Of a stretch of DNA of 45,580 bases, positions 22,484 through 33,000 are shown one piece after another. Position numbers and translations under genes: made by a program. Positions within the stretch are counted from its first letter, which is position 1. Every line of letters begins with the position of its first letter. Under the pieces are notes generated by a model. The model was given only the letters and a program-made list of their open reading frames with translations, made no database searches and had not been told where the DNA came from. The DNA comes from Gryganskiella cystojenkinii. Its lineage: Eukaryota > Mortierellomycota > Mortierellomycetes > Mortierellales > Mortierellaceae. The stretch is from positions 6,926 to 52,505 of the forward strand of contig JAAAIG010000105.1 of assembly GCA_015852425.1 (NCBI GenBank), read 5' to 3'.

Positions 22484-25400
22484 GCTCTGCTCCTGCAAGG
22501 AGATGATCGAAGGTGGGCGGAAATCTTCCAACGAGACACGATTCAGGATCTTGATCGTGTTCGCGTCATCGGCATGCTCCCCATTTTTTATCTCCTCGTC
22601 AGAGGACTCGGCCTCGAGTTCGATGTATTGAGGAATCTGTTGATACGATTCGTCCTGCTCAGGAACTTGGACGATGGACTGGGCAAGGACGGCGGTATCT
22701 TCGACTTCCTCGGAAAGACGACCGTGGGGTTCCTCTTCCTTGGTCATAGGAGCAACAACTTCGGATCCGGACCCCTGCACACCAGAAAGGACTTGGCTTT
22801 CCTGAACAGACGCCGTGGATGTGCGCTTGTTCAAGTCGTCTTTGCTGGACTGGAGTTGCTTGACTTGATCAAATACTTGCTCCATACTCATGGTATTTTC
22901 CATGGTCGATCCAAACGTTGCAGGAGCGGAATGGTTTGGGTTCGGGCTCAGAACTTCGTCTTCGAGATGCTTAAACAGCTGTTGTTGCTTGAGCTCCTCG
23001 AGATCGACCTTTTGAGCATAGATGATGTAAATGTTGTTGTACGAGCGCATCTCCTTGATTGAGGGCGATGCCAGGGGAGATGAACCGTTCACCATAGTCG
23101 AGTTTTGAAGAGGCGAGCTTCCAGGCGCGCGAGAAAATGGAGTCGAAGAAGAAGAAGAAGATGCAACATCGTGCATGGGGTCGGAGGTCGAGAGGTTTGC
23201 GTCCCTGACCAACTGTTGAATCAGGTGATTCCAAGCCTTGTGGGTACATAACCGCTGGTCGAAACTAGTGATTTTTGATGGTTCCTGTTGCTGTCGTCCC
23301 TGCAAACTGCTCTCGAAACTCATCCGATGCATCTGTGAAGAGCTCTCGACCAACTCTTGAAGCTCCTGTTGACATTGACGATGGTATTGATCCATGACCA
23401 AACCGGACAGAGTCGCGTCCATCATCATCGGCTCCAATTCCTTCAAGAACGAGGTGAAACTCTGTTGCCAGAGTTCACCAACTTGTCCACCCCAGGCACC
23501 GAAAGGAAGCGAGATCTTTGAGACCTTGAGGTGATCGAGTCCATAGGGGGCCGAGGGCAAAGAGATGGACTCTTTCTTGTTCGTGGGGTCGAGGACCAAT
23601 TCCCGGGGTGCTGTCGCTTGAGCCGTCGCCTCACAATACTCCCTGAGGAATTTAGGTAAAGTCTTGACCAGATCCGGATCCATGTTACTATGGATCAATC
23701 CAGTCTTGATCTGTAAGGATGGAGCAGAAAAACAGTGTGTTAGGAGTCTTTTCCCACTCATATTCAGTTTTGATGGGATAAAAAAAAGAGGGGGGGGGGG
23801 GGGGGGTTCTTACCCATTCATTAATACGCAAGCCGGGCTCATTAGCCTTTTTGATGCAGGGATCCATATCCACAAACTCGATCCAACCATCCCTCTTGGT
23901 GACGCGAACCAACTCCGTCAACAGATCTGGAAACCCGTTCAGGGTATAACCCCAGAGGACGAAGCGCACATGACAATAATCAAACGTGTTGTCCGCAAAG
24001 GGCAAACCTTGGGTAATATCACCCTTGTGGAAGAAACAGTTGCTTGGCATGGAATCCAACATTGTAGGTGGTGCAGTCGCCATAGCAGCAGCGGCTGATC
24101 CACCCTGTGAACTGGTCATAGGTGGGTTCGAGGACCGGTAAGAAGATGAGCCGGTCGATTGTGTGCTCGTCTGGGGGTCCATTTTCCGGTCCTGGGACTG
24201 AAGAGATGCAGCAACACGGGGGCGACGACGACGTGTGGGGATTACAAGATCGATTCCGTGGATCTCTGTCAAGGGGAACTCGAGCGCCATATCCTTCATC
24301 CACAATCCGCCACCGCATCCGACTAAATGCAAAAAAAAAAAATAGAACCGGGTGGTTAGAAACATGTGCCCATGTCTGAAAAGGTGCGTCATTTTTTTCC
24401 AAGTAAAACAAAGTTAATGCAGCGCCCCATGAGTGTTCGTCATATAAACCCTGATTCTAAACGTAGACGAAAGAAAATGACGAATGTCAAGGAAAGAAGG
24501 GGAAAAAATCGAACTCACCATCCAAAACAGATCCCAGGTCGTCTTTGTTCACTGGTGCACGGTAGTTGCCCTTGAAAAAGTACTTCAGCAGCGCATGCTG
24601 TTGTGTTTGCTGCTCCTGAAGTTGCTGAGCCATTTGCTCGGGACTCGGAAGGTTGGGACTGAAAAGGAGTGGAGGCTTTGTGGGTGATGTGGTCGAGGCA
24701 CTGAAATCCATAGCTGCAGGCGACTGGTTGGTGTTGTTATGGTTGAAAAGCATCAAGACTGAATCCCTGTGCATCGCATCCTGAGACCCGGAATTGTCGC
24801 CATGTTGTTCTTCCATCCACTGATAGTTTGCGGTGCTGATCGAGGCCATGGATGCGCGAGCTGAAGAGTTGGCGGTTCTGGGCCTGGATCTGTTCGAGGA
24901 AACGGGGGAGTTCAATCCGTCCGGATGGTGCTGCTGCTGCTGTTGTTGTTGTTGATCTTGCAGCAGAGCGCCCGTCTGGGACCATCTCTGCGATGGAGTC
25001 ATACTCGCGGTCGACTGACGAGGACTCGAGAACTGACTGCCATACCGATTGTTCTGCGTGTTGACACCGACAAGACTGGGGCTTCCGGGTGGGAACGGGA
25101 ACTGTTGATGATGTTGATATTGTTGCACGCGAGGGGAACCGATCGTCGATCCATCGACAGGCGAGGAAATATTGTCATCGTTCTCACCCCCTGTCCCGAC
25201 ACTATCAGAGGCGCCTCCGTCGCCCCTGAACCTTGATCCGGGCAATGAGATCACGGACGCATTATCGATCCGATCCTGATACATAAAATGACGTTGGGGT
25301 CGACTTTGAGGACTCTCGGGATGGATTGAATTGTTTGTCCTCAGGGACCGTTGACGGCTCATCCCAAAACTGGACTGAGACGCATTTGAAGTCGAGGGTG

Positions 25401-26403
25401 AGAGCGTGGTCGCAGAGACGGTGGTCGCAAAGGTCGAACCCGAGATCGGCTGGTTCTTTTTGTAACCCCGTGGGGAAAAGGTCGAACTCGATTGACTTGC
25501 ATGACTGCTGTAACTCGCGTTGCTATTGGATCGGACTAGGCCCGAATCTGGCACTTTACGACCTTCCACGGCGGCTGCATTCCGAAGACTCTCACGCCAC
25601 AAACGTTGGGGTTCTTGTGACGAGGTCTGAGAAGATGAGGCTGCCGGGGGAAAAGGGAAAGAGGCCGTGTCCAGTGTAGGCAGTGGAGGGGTTGAAATCT
25701 GAGGTGGAGGTGGGAGTGAAGCGATCTGAGCAACAACGGACGGTGGAAGCGCTGGAACAGGGGCCTTGTAAGCGCCTGCGTTCGGAGCCCTCGGTGGTTC
25801 TACATAACCATTCATCTGCTGTTGGTAGCGATTCACATCCAGACTCGGTCGAGGGCGATAAGTTCTTGGTGGGGCTGGTTGCTCTGTCGAGATGGTATTG
25901 TAGTTTGCATCTCGAGAATAGTTGCTACTGCCGGTCGTAACGACAGGCTCGATAATCGGTGCACTGATATGAAGAATCGGTTGATAATCCTCTTCTCGCT
26001 GAATCTGAGTGCTCTTACGACCCCGAAGTAAAGAGAAAGAGGGGCGACCGTTCGAGATACTGGTCCGGGGCTGAGCCATATTGTTATGTTGGGGCGTGTC
26101 ATTGCCACTGTTCCTGGGGCTTTTCTTCTTGTTTTTGGTATTGGCCTCGCCTCGGCCCTGGTAGATGTCGTTTTGGTCATAGTTGTTCATGAGACTGTAA
26201 TGGGCACTTCCCTCGCCCTGGATGGCCGGGTGTCGGTTTGTTTGACTCCATTGAGGTGGATTTTGAGAGACAGCGGCTTCGGAGGCCGGGCGCGCCCGTC
26301 GTCCTTGTTGTTGTTGTTGTTGTTGAGGAGGTGGCTGTGAGGAAATTCCTGAAGGAACCGATTTGCGGTTCTTCTTTTTTGACTTTGAGAGAGAAGAGCC
26401 CAT
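21839..26403 (-). CDS. Large SAM-dependent methyltransferase with probable N-myristoylation
   Basis: Exons 24519-26403, 23814-24322 and 21839-23710 on the complement (GT-AG) give 1421 residues. It begins MGSSLSKSKKK, a consensus myristoylation site followed by a basic cluster. Residues about 15-580 are disordered (Gln/Ser/Pro/Asn-rich). The methyltransferase core starts near 600: KYFFKGNYRAPVNKDDLGSV, then VLDVGCGGGLW (motif I, SAM binding), GIDLVIP (motif II), DITQGLPFADNTFDYCHVRF and LTELVRVTKRDGWIEFVDMD. This resembles LaeA/UMTA-type fungal methyltransferases. About 60 low-complexity residues interrupt the core between GIDLVIP and the FHKGDI segment. The core continues into exon 3 (IKTGLIHSNMDPDL, FGAWGGQVGELWQQSFTSFL). 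The rest is acidic, with a poly-Gln run, and ends in a basic KKLKKKSKSKKRR cluster. Substrate unknown. The product may be membrane-attached rather than nuclear, unlike LaeA. Confidence 0.85.
23790..23806. repeat. 17-bp G/C homopolymer inside a methyltransferase intron
   Basis: Seventeen consecutive G on the + strand, i.e. a C17 run beginning seven bases after the last exon base in the sense direction, directly downstream of the gtaagaa donor of intron 2. Confidence 0.95.
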
Positions 26404-26960
26404 GACGATCGATGGGCTTATATGTTGTAGAGAGCGATGATGATGTCAAGAAAGAGAGTGTATGAATATAAGATAATGTGGAAAAAAGACAGAAAGAAAT
26501 AAAGAGAAAAAGTGAGAGAGACGGAAAGGGAAGAGAGAGTGAGAGAGTCGTGTTGTTGATGATGTAGTTCTGGTGTTGGTGGGTTGGTATGAGAAAGAGA
26601 AGAAAGAGGTGAGTGGTGGGAACGAAGGGAAAGAGAGAAAAGAAAAAGAAAAAAGAAAACAACGAAAAAAGAAAAAAAGAAAAAGAAATCAGCCAACCAA
26701 AACAGGTGGAGAGGGTTCGATCCTGCACCCTGGCTGGCTGCGACTCACCGTCTCCACAACAAAAAAAAATACTCTAGCCAGTCACCCGAGTCACTCTCTT
26801 CTACTGTGTACTCGCGTGCGCAGAACACTGCGAAACCAGATTTTGGGATCTTACGTTTTGGTTCGTTCAGATAAAAATACTTGGGCCTGGATCTTGAAGG
26901 GTACTCACGTAGCAAGGCCATGCTCGCATAGTGGTAACCCCTTTGTTCAATTTTTCAAAT

Positions 26961-26972
26961 TTTCCCGCCAAA
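26961..26972. promoter_or_regulatory. E2F/MBF-like site, 558 bp upstream of the methyltransferase start
   Basis: TTTCCCGCCAAA, an exact match to the classical E2F-type consensus TTTSSCGC extended on the right. An identical 12-mer occurs at 45530. Function is inferred from the motif only. Confidence 0.35.
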
Positions 26973-27511
26973 AAAGTGAAATGAAAAAAAAAAATGAGCA
27001 GAGTAAACAAACAAAGTAGATGACGACAGTGTCATGCAAAAAGGTTAACAGCCTCCCTTGTGTGGAACACAGTCAGTGGTGATCGCCATTAAAGGTACAG
27101 TGCACTCAGCAAACAGTTGAACATGTTGATTTCTGACTACATTCTGTGCAACAGACACGCTCCCTCTTCACGACCGCACAGACGTTGTTGCGCGCTCGAT
27201 CTCTCAACTTTCTTGGGTGCTTGATCGATCTTTCAAAACATGCTTTTCATTCCTTTGAGTTGTCATAGCAACGCCTTGCAGTGACGCCGCTCCATCAACT
27301 TGTTCCAACTCGCCATGCATGATTTTGCGTCCAGGTCAACCGTCCTTGCGCTTTTCAAGATATTGTCGCCTCCATCAGAAACAAAGTCGATCGAGACCTT
27401 GGATTGATCTCGTGACTCTTCTTGCACAGCTCTTGCACGTCCTCTCACCCTTGGCTACGGATCGTCGTCAGAGCGTTATTCTAGCGCGTCCATCGCCTAG
27501 ACCGTAGAAAA

Positions 27512-27951
27512 GTGCGGCCTGTATTCAATAATGAAGAAGTGAGGTCCAGAGTAGAAGAAAAGAGGGATCAGAAGATCGCCGTATCGGTACGGACTCTCGT
27601 GGTGGAGGTTTCGTTCTTGTGCTTGCACCCACTTGAAACCCGAGTGAATGTCTCTTGCCTTGAGAGACTTGTTAGATCAGAGTTTTGTGTCGGGCCGGGC
27701 TGCTCCTCCATAGCAGTTCCCACTGGTCTGATCCACTGGAGACCATGGCCCATCCAAAGCGTTGACAGGATCGACGCGAGAATGAACTTCGCTCGTGCGG
27801 ATGATGGTCGAGTTGAGTCAGTCACCACCACTGTGAGCGATGAAAATGCGTTGAGAGGACTGGAATCCATTCTGTTGAATGGTGTTCCACTTTGTGGGTG
27901 TATGTGATGCGATTGAAGTAGATTGGGCGTTCTAAAAGAGTAAAAATACAA
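27512..27951. other. Overlapping antisense open frames, possible small or decayed gene
   Basis: On + the frame 27512-27907 (131 codons) and on - the frame 27568-27951 (127 codons, with an inner ATG giving MDSSPLNAFSS...) are both open over the same DNA. Neither resembles a known family and neither shows the C/G-ending codon preference of the surrounding genes clearly. The - strand version has one hydrophobic patch (FILASILSTLWMG). One of them may be real, or the segment may be relic coding DNA. Listed so it is not lost. Confidence 0.25.
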
Positions 27952-28098
27952 ATGGAGATCACATTGGAGGCTATCTCTGTAATAATATCCCGTGAAGACC
28001 GATGGACCTTCACTTTCCTTTTCGTTCTTTTTTTGTCAATGAAGTTTATATGATTTTTCTACGCTATTTTACAATAATCCTCTACTTCCCTTTCTCTT

Positions 28099-29347
28099 CT
28101 ACTTGCTGAGACCGTCAGCGTACTGGAGCTGCTCGTTGTTCTCATACTCATACATATCCAAAGCAACAATGCAACTCTCACGGACAACACGCTCATGATC
28201 GTTACGGAACTGCTCCAGGACAGGGTAGCACTCGGGCGTGGCAATGGATCCAAGGGCTTCAGCGGCCTCATGACGGACCATGTTGGCCTCATCCAACTTG
28301 GAGAGAACCTTAACCAACGAAGGGACCGCGGCAGGGTGCTGCATCTGTCCAAAGACATAGGCAATCTCGTGTCTGAACAAGGCCGAGGGATCATCGAAAC
28401 CGTCAGCAAGAGCGAGGACAGACTCGGTCGTGCACTGGTTACGGAGCGCAAACATGGCACGGTAACGCTCAAAGAGAGGAAGCTTCTGGTTCAAGTAGAT
28501 GGTTCTCAATTGCTCAGTGGACTCCTCAGCAGTGGTTGGTGGTGCTGGATCAATGGAAGAGTAGGCACTAAAAGAGGGGAATAGAATATTCGATTTTTTT
28601 TTGGATGTTTTTTGTGGTCAGAGCTGAGTATCAATCCAACAAGGTACACGGGTCCATTCACCCATGTGCGATCTGAGTTTTATGAGGGTCTGCTTAATTT
28701 TTTTCTGAGCTGTTTTTTTTTTGCTTACCTCTGGGGAATAGCCTCCTTCTCCTTGCGGTTATCGTACTTGATCTTCTCGATGGCCAACTCACAGGTCTGG
28801 GCGACAACCTCAGAGTCATCCTTGAGGTACTCCTCCAAGATGACAAGGGACTCCAGGGAGCCGATGGCACCCAGGGCCTCAGCAGCCTCGTGGCGGACCA
28901 TAGGGTCCTCCTCCTTGGCAGCGAGAACCTGCTTCAGGACACCATGGGCGTGAGGGTTCTTCATCTGACCCAAAACATAGGCCAGCTCGTGCTTGAGGAG
29001 AGCAGATTCGTCAGCAAAAGCTAAGACAAAAGGAATAAACAAAAGTCCAAAAAAAACGGTTAGAGAAAGAGGGGTAATGATCATGCAATAGGATGAAACA
29101 AATCAGATTGAGATTGTGCATTTCTTGAATGTGAAGTGAAACGGTAAACAGGATGCTTAAGAGAGTGGTAATAGGTACCTCGTCCAATGATGTCGACACT
29201 GGCATTGTCAGCAAGAGCCTTCATGGTGAAGAGGGCACGAAAGCGCTCATGAAGGGGGACCTTGCCAGAGTGATTGCAGAGGTCAGCCTCGAGGGCCTTG
29301 TAGGTTTCCTCGTTGGGCTTGGTAATGGTAACGTCTTCGAATGCCAT
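28099..29347 (-). CDS. LIA1: Deoxyhypusine hydroxylase (DOHH)
   Basis: Exons 29179-29347, 28729-29020 and 28099-28567 on the complement (GT-AG) give 309 residues, the usual length. The enzyme is an alpha-solenoid of HEAT-like repeats. Four His-Glu pairs bind the di-iron centre: [11 protein letters not shown] and [13 protein letters not shown] in the first half, [11 protein letters not shown] and [13 protein letters not shown] in the second. The two halves are an internal duplication separated by a variable loop ([14 protein letters not shown]). DOHH performs the last step of hypusine formation on eIF5A, hydroxylating deoxyhypusine; it acts in the cytosol. All iron ligands are intact. Upstream lies a pair of CCAATTGG elements that could act as control sites. 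Confidence 0.97.
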
Positions 29348-29422
29348 TGTTGTTAACGAATGGAGGGGTATGTAAGGCAAAAAAAAGGGGGAGAGGGTAT
29401 GTAATCAAGAGGAAGAGTAGGA

Positions 29423-29462
29423 TCCAATTGGGATGACAGAAAGTATGTGTCCAATTGGGATG
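29423..29462. promoter_or_regulatory. Paired CCAATTGG elements upstream of DOHH
   Basis: The 13-mer TCCAATTGGGATG occurs at 29423-29435 and again at 29450-29462, about 76-115 bases upstream of the DOHH ATG. Each CCAATTGG carries a CCAAT box on both strands, as bound by HAP/NF-Y complexes. The 27-base spacing is about 2.5 helical turns. Regulatory role is inference. Confidence 0.45.
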
Positions 29463-29504
29463 CGCAGAAAACAGAGGAAGGAACAAACAAAAGAAAAGAG
29501 ATAC

Positions 29505-29843
29505 TCAGTCTCTTTTGACATTTTTGCCTCGTTTGGGCGCACTCTTTTTTTTTTTTTTTTTGTCGCCCGCAAAGCCACCCAGAAAAAACATGGATGGTTT
29601 CCTTATCAGATCCAAAATAATCACGTGATTTTGTTGATAAGATTGTCTCATAGTTGGATGCGGCCTGGTCAACTTCACCTTGAATCCAGAGACCGATCTT
29701 TCGTCCTCATAAGTCTTGTCGGTTGTGGGTCCACCTGCTCTTATCAGAGACTGTTGTGGGGGCACATCGTAATTAGTCTTCGAGTGCTCCACCTTATTAT
29801 GGAAGGCCAAAACATCCTCTCCAGAGTTTGGTTCTACGACACT
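29505..29843 (-). pseudogene. Orphan coding-like block, possible exon remnant
   Basis: An open frame on the complement reads VVEPNSGEDVLAFHNKVEHS, then TNYDVPPQQSLIRAGGP, TYEDERSVSGFKVKLTRPHP and MRQSYQQNH, with protein-like composition for about 75 codons. It then decays into a Lys-rich run. No upstream ATG exists in frame (a TAA precedes), although cag/taag acceptors lie just before it. It could be an exon of an unrecognised gene, a decayed gene, or chance. It sits 158 bp upstream of DOHH on the same strand. No family recognised. Confidence 0.3.
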
Positions 29844-30039
29844 GCTTACTAAATCTCTTTAGTGGCCATGCTGCATCAGCGAAAGTATAGAATTGAAATA
29901 GGCAAATTTTTATAAGAAATTCATTGGTAGGGCTGTATATGAGTGCGTGCCTGAATGGATGTTTTGATATGTTGACGTATGAATGCTGAAAGTCTTGTTC
30001 CTGTTTGCTGGCCTTCTACTTCTCTTCTCTCCCGCCTAT

Positions 30040-33000
30040 CTATCGCCCCATCACAAACCCTGTACCGCCAAGCCCGATCGAATCAAAGACCTTCTCGCGG
30101 TTTTTCCGGATATTGGCCTCATAATACTGATTTGCGTAATCCAACTGACGTTGGGGGACCAGCTTGACGACCTTGCCTTTACTCTTCATGCCAGAGATAT
30201 CGACCACCCCGGCATCGTTCAAGATTTTGATTGTGAGTCGTTCTCGTCTGGGCGCACCAACCGTTCCAGTCCAGAGTTTCAACAATTCCCTGACTTTGGC
30301 CCGCAAGTTGACAAACTTGTCGGTGGCGCGGCCCGTCATGGTCATACAAGATTCAATCGCTCGCTCGATCGATTCAGAATCCGAAGCCAAAATGTCCGTA
30401 GCGAGGATGAGCTTTGCAGCCTCAAAATGCAAATATTTCGACGCGACTGCAAGAACGTTTCCATCCCTGGGGGCGACGATCGAAGTATCGGCACCCTTGG
30501 CCAACATCCGTTTAAGAACCTCGACCACATCATCCGAAGAGATTTTCGGGTTCCTCATCAATGAGTGCAGGGGAGTAAACCCCTGGACATCCAATGCGTT
30601 CACATCTACGTTCAACTCCAAGAGCATATCCAAAGCGGCAAAGAGATGAGCGGATCCGTTCTCGTTCTTGAAGGGAATGTACCGATCGAGAAGAATATGC
30701 AGACAGTTCTGAAGGGACCGTTTGGCGAGGAGTTTTGTATCCACGTCTTGTTCCAAGAGTTCCTTCAGGAGCGGGAGAGAAGACGGCAAAAAGTGGCCTA
30801 GACAAGTTTGGATCGGCGTGATTTCACATTCGAGCGAGAACGTGGGCACGATCTGGTAGCCATTGAGGTCATGACCCGAAAGGATGAACCACTCAGTCAT
30901 GTCTGCGTTCGAGACACTGATGGCCTGATGAAGCGTCGTGGGACGGGTATGGGCTCGAACCTGACCAGGACCAGGAGAGATGGAACGGACACTGTTGGGA
31001 CGAGTGGCGGTATGGCTGCTGACAGAGTCGTTGTCGATACTATCTGAGACTAGTTTGCAAATGAAGAGAAGAACAAAGCAGCCGGTCAGTAAGCACAACT
31101 TAAACACCAAGAGTCAAATCCCGCAAGTACCACATCGTATCTTCCTCCTTACCGACAGCAGAAATATGCATACTTGATTCTTCACCAGGAAGCATCAACA
31201 TATCCATGGGCTCGACTACGACTAACATCTGCAAAGTTTCCTCCACAACCTCGAGTGGTGGCCTCGACTCTGGATCCGACTCCCAGCACATCTTGAAGAG
31301 TTGTTCGTAAATCTCGGGTGTACCCGCGATGGTTTCCTCTCGAAGACCCTTCGCGATCGCGGATGCGAGTTGTTCCATGTTCTTGGCAAGCCTGGGTCCA
31401 GCCTCGGCTCTGGCAATGATCTCTTCGAAGGGGATACGACCAGACGACAATTCCCAGAGCAAGATGCCCAAGGAATACACCTCCCTGTCCGAGCAGTAAT
31501 CGGTCTTACCCTGGATCTGTTCGGGAGCCATATAGACCATCTGAGCTGCGGAAGAAGGTTGTGCGGTCATCTGACACGGCGCCGAGGCAATCATACCCTT
31601 GACAGCACTGAACCCTGTCAAGATTGCTGTTCCTTCTGCATCGACCAGGATGTTACCGGAATGCAATGTGCAGGGGATATTTTGAGTTGTCAGGAACCGA
31701 AGACCCTGAGCGATGTCCAACGCCAGCTTGTAACGCTCTGGCCATTGAATGGAATCGAAATGATGATCGAGAAATTGGCGTAGAGAGCCAAGACTGGGTT
31801 GTTGGATCAGCAGAGCCGGAAGTTGACCCGAAGGCAAGTTTGCGATGGGGAGATAACCATAGAGTTGAATAATCTGTCGACACTTTCGGAGTTTGTGCAG
31901 CGCCTGGATCTAAGAGCCAGAGAGGGAGTAGGAGAGATGAATAAGCATCGAGAGTCGTCGTGAAGGGTGAGGGTTACCTCCGAGGAAAAACGATTTGCAA
32001 CAGGAGGAGATAGTCTGGATATTAAAAAGAGATTTGAGGGAAGCGCTCAAGAGGGACAGAGAGAGAAAGAGGGAGGCGAGAGCGCAAAGGTACTGAGCAA
32101 ATGTCTGTGAGCCAAAAATGAACAATGCAGGGGAACTAGAACAAAAAGAAGCGATCTAGTCCAACAGAACAACAAAAAACCAGACTAAAGGTCAAGCGAA
32201 CGGTAACACAAACAGAAAAAAAAACGAACGCGCCCATTTCACGAACAATGTTCTGGGCCACGCGAAAGTAGGAGGTCAAGGCAACCTCGTGCAAATTGCA
32301 AGGACAGTGAAGGAGAGAAAGAGGGTATGTGTGCATGCTGAAGATGAGGAAAGGAAGAGAAGGTGAAAAGGAAGCGGCGCATGGACCGCAAGTTATATTG
32401 AACAACAGGGAGAGATGAAGTGAAGGGAATTATCTCTAAATGAACAAAAATGCGCTGGGTGTATTATTGAAAGGCAAGACTCAATTTTGCTTTTGCTCTC
32501 TTTGTTTTCTTCTTCTCTGTGTCACCAACGCTCTTATTCTTGTCCAAGTGTGTCTTTGCTCTTGGTCGCCTGCCTCGAAAGCGAGAGATGGCGATTGATG
32601 ATAAGAGGAGAGACAGCCCTCAATACAGTTTTTCCTTTGAATAGCCATAATAAACACACCCCTGCGCCCTCGAACTCTTGTGAATTTTTTTGTTTGCTTT
32701 CCACCAGCCCTTTGCCCAAAACTCTTAATTGTGTTTGAAATTCAGGGAATTACAGTGTTTTTGTTGACCAAGGAGGTGGAATAAGCTGTTTGTGTCAGCG
32801 TGTGGTGTGAAAGTGATGCAACGAGGGCAAAGACAAAAAAAAAAAAAAAAAAAAAAAAAACGGTTGTGCGAGAAACGCCTGCGGTGCGTGAGAACATTTT
32901 TTTTTTGATGCAAAGATGAACAACAACATCAACGACAACAACAACACACGAGCAATTCCGAGAATGACGGGGATGTTGACAAGCTCATAAATGAAAAAGG

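Larger units (their letters stand above)
26404..28098. other. Gene-poor spacer between methyltransferase and DOHH genes
   Basis: About 1.7 kb. 26404-26700 is purine-rich on + (pyrimidine-rich in the sense of the methyltransferase), a long CT-type leader. 26740-27000 contains A runs and an E2F-like site. 27260-27510 has short unconvincing frames on both strands. 27512-27951 carries two mutually antisense frames of about 100-130 codons, listed separately. No RNA gene or transposon sequence recognised. Confidence 0.5.
29348..30039. other. Spacer upstream of DOHH, with CCAAT pair and a coding-like block
   Basis: About 690 bases. Next to DOHH: two CCAATTGG elements (29423-29462). 29505-29843: an open, protein-like frame on - without a convincing start (listed separately). 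29538-29560 is a T-rich run. The last 190 bases, next to the pseudokinase stop, look non-coding. Confidence 0.5.

Noticed and set aside
22190..23062. 290-codon + strand frame opposite the methyltransferase gene
   Set aside because: Leu-rich shadow of Gln/Glu-rich coding sequence; no start context or family similarity.
26705..26735. GGTTCGATCC resembling a tRNA T-loop
   Set aside because: The flanking bases do not form a T-stem, and no acceptor, D or anticodon arm can be drawn around it.
31978..32014. Possible 37-nt exon (LSPPVANRFSSE) between pseudokinase exons
   Set aside because: It has a good donor but needs a preceding exon ending in phase 2, whereas the N-lobe exon ends in phase 0; direct joining to 31909 gives perfect helix C.
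32230..32300. VALTSYFRVAQNIVREM on the complement as a kinase beta-3/helix C
   Set aside because: It looked like a VAIK region, but no in-phase donor links it to the kinase exon. The exon at 33865-34509 supplies a complete N-lobe with a glycine-rich loop.
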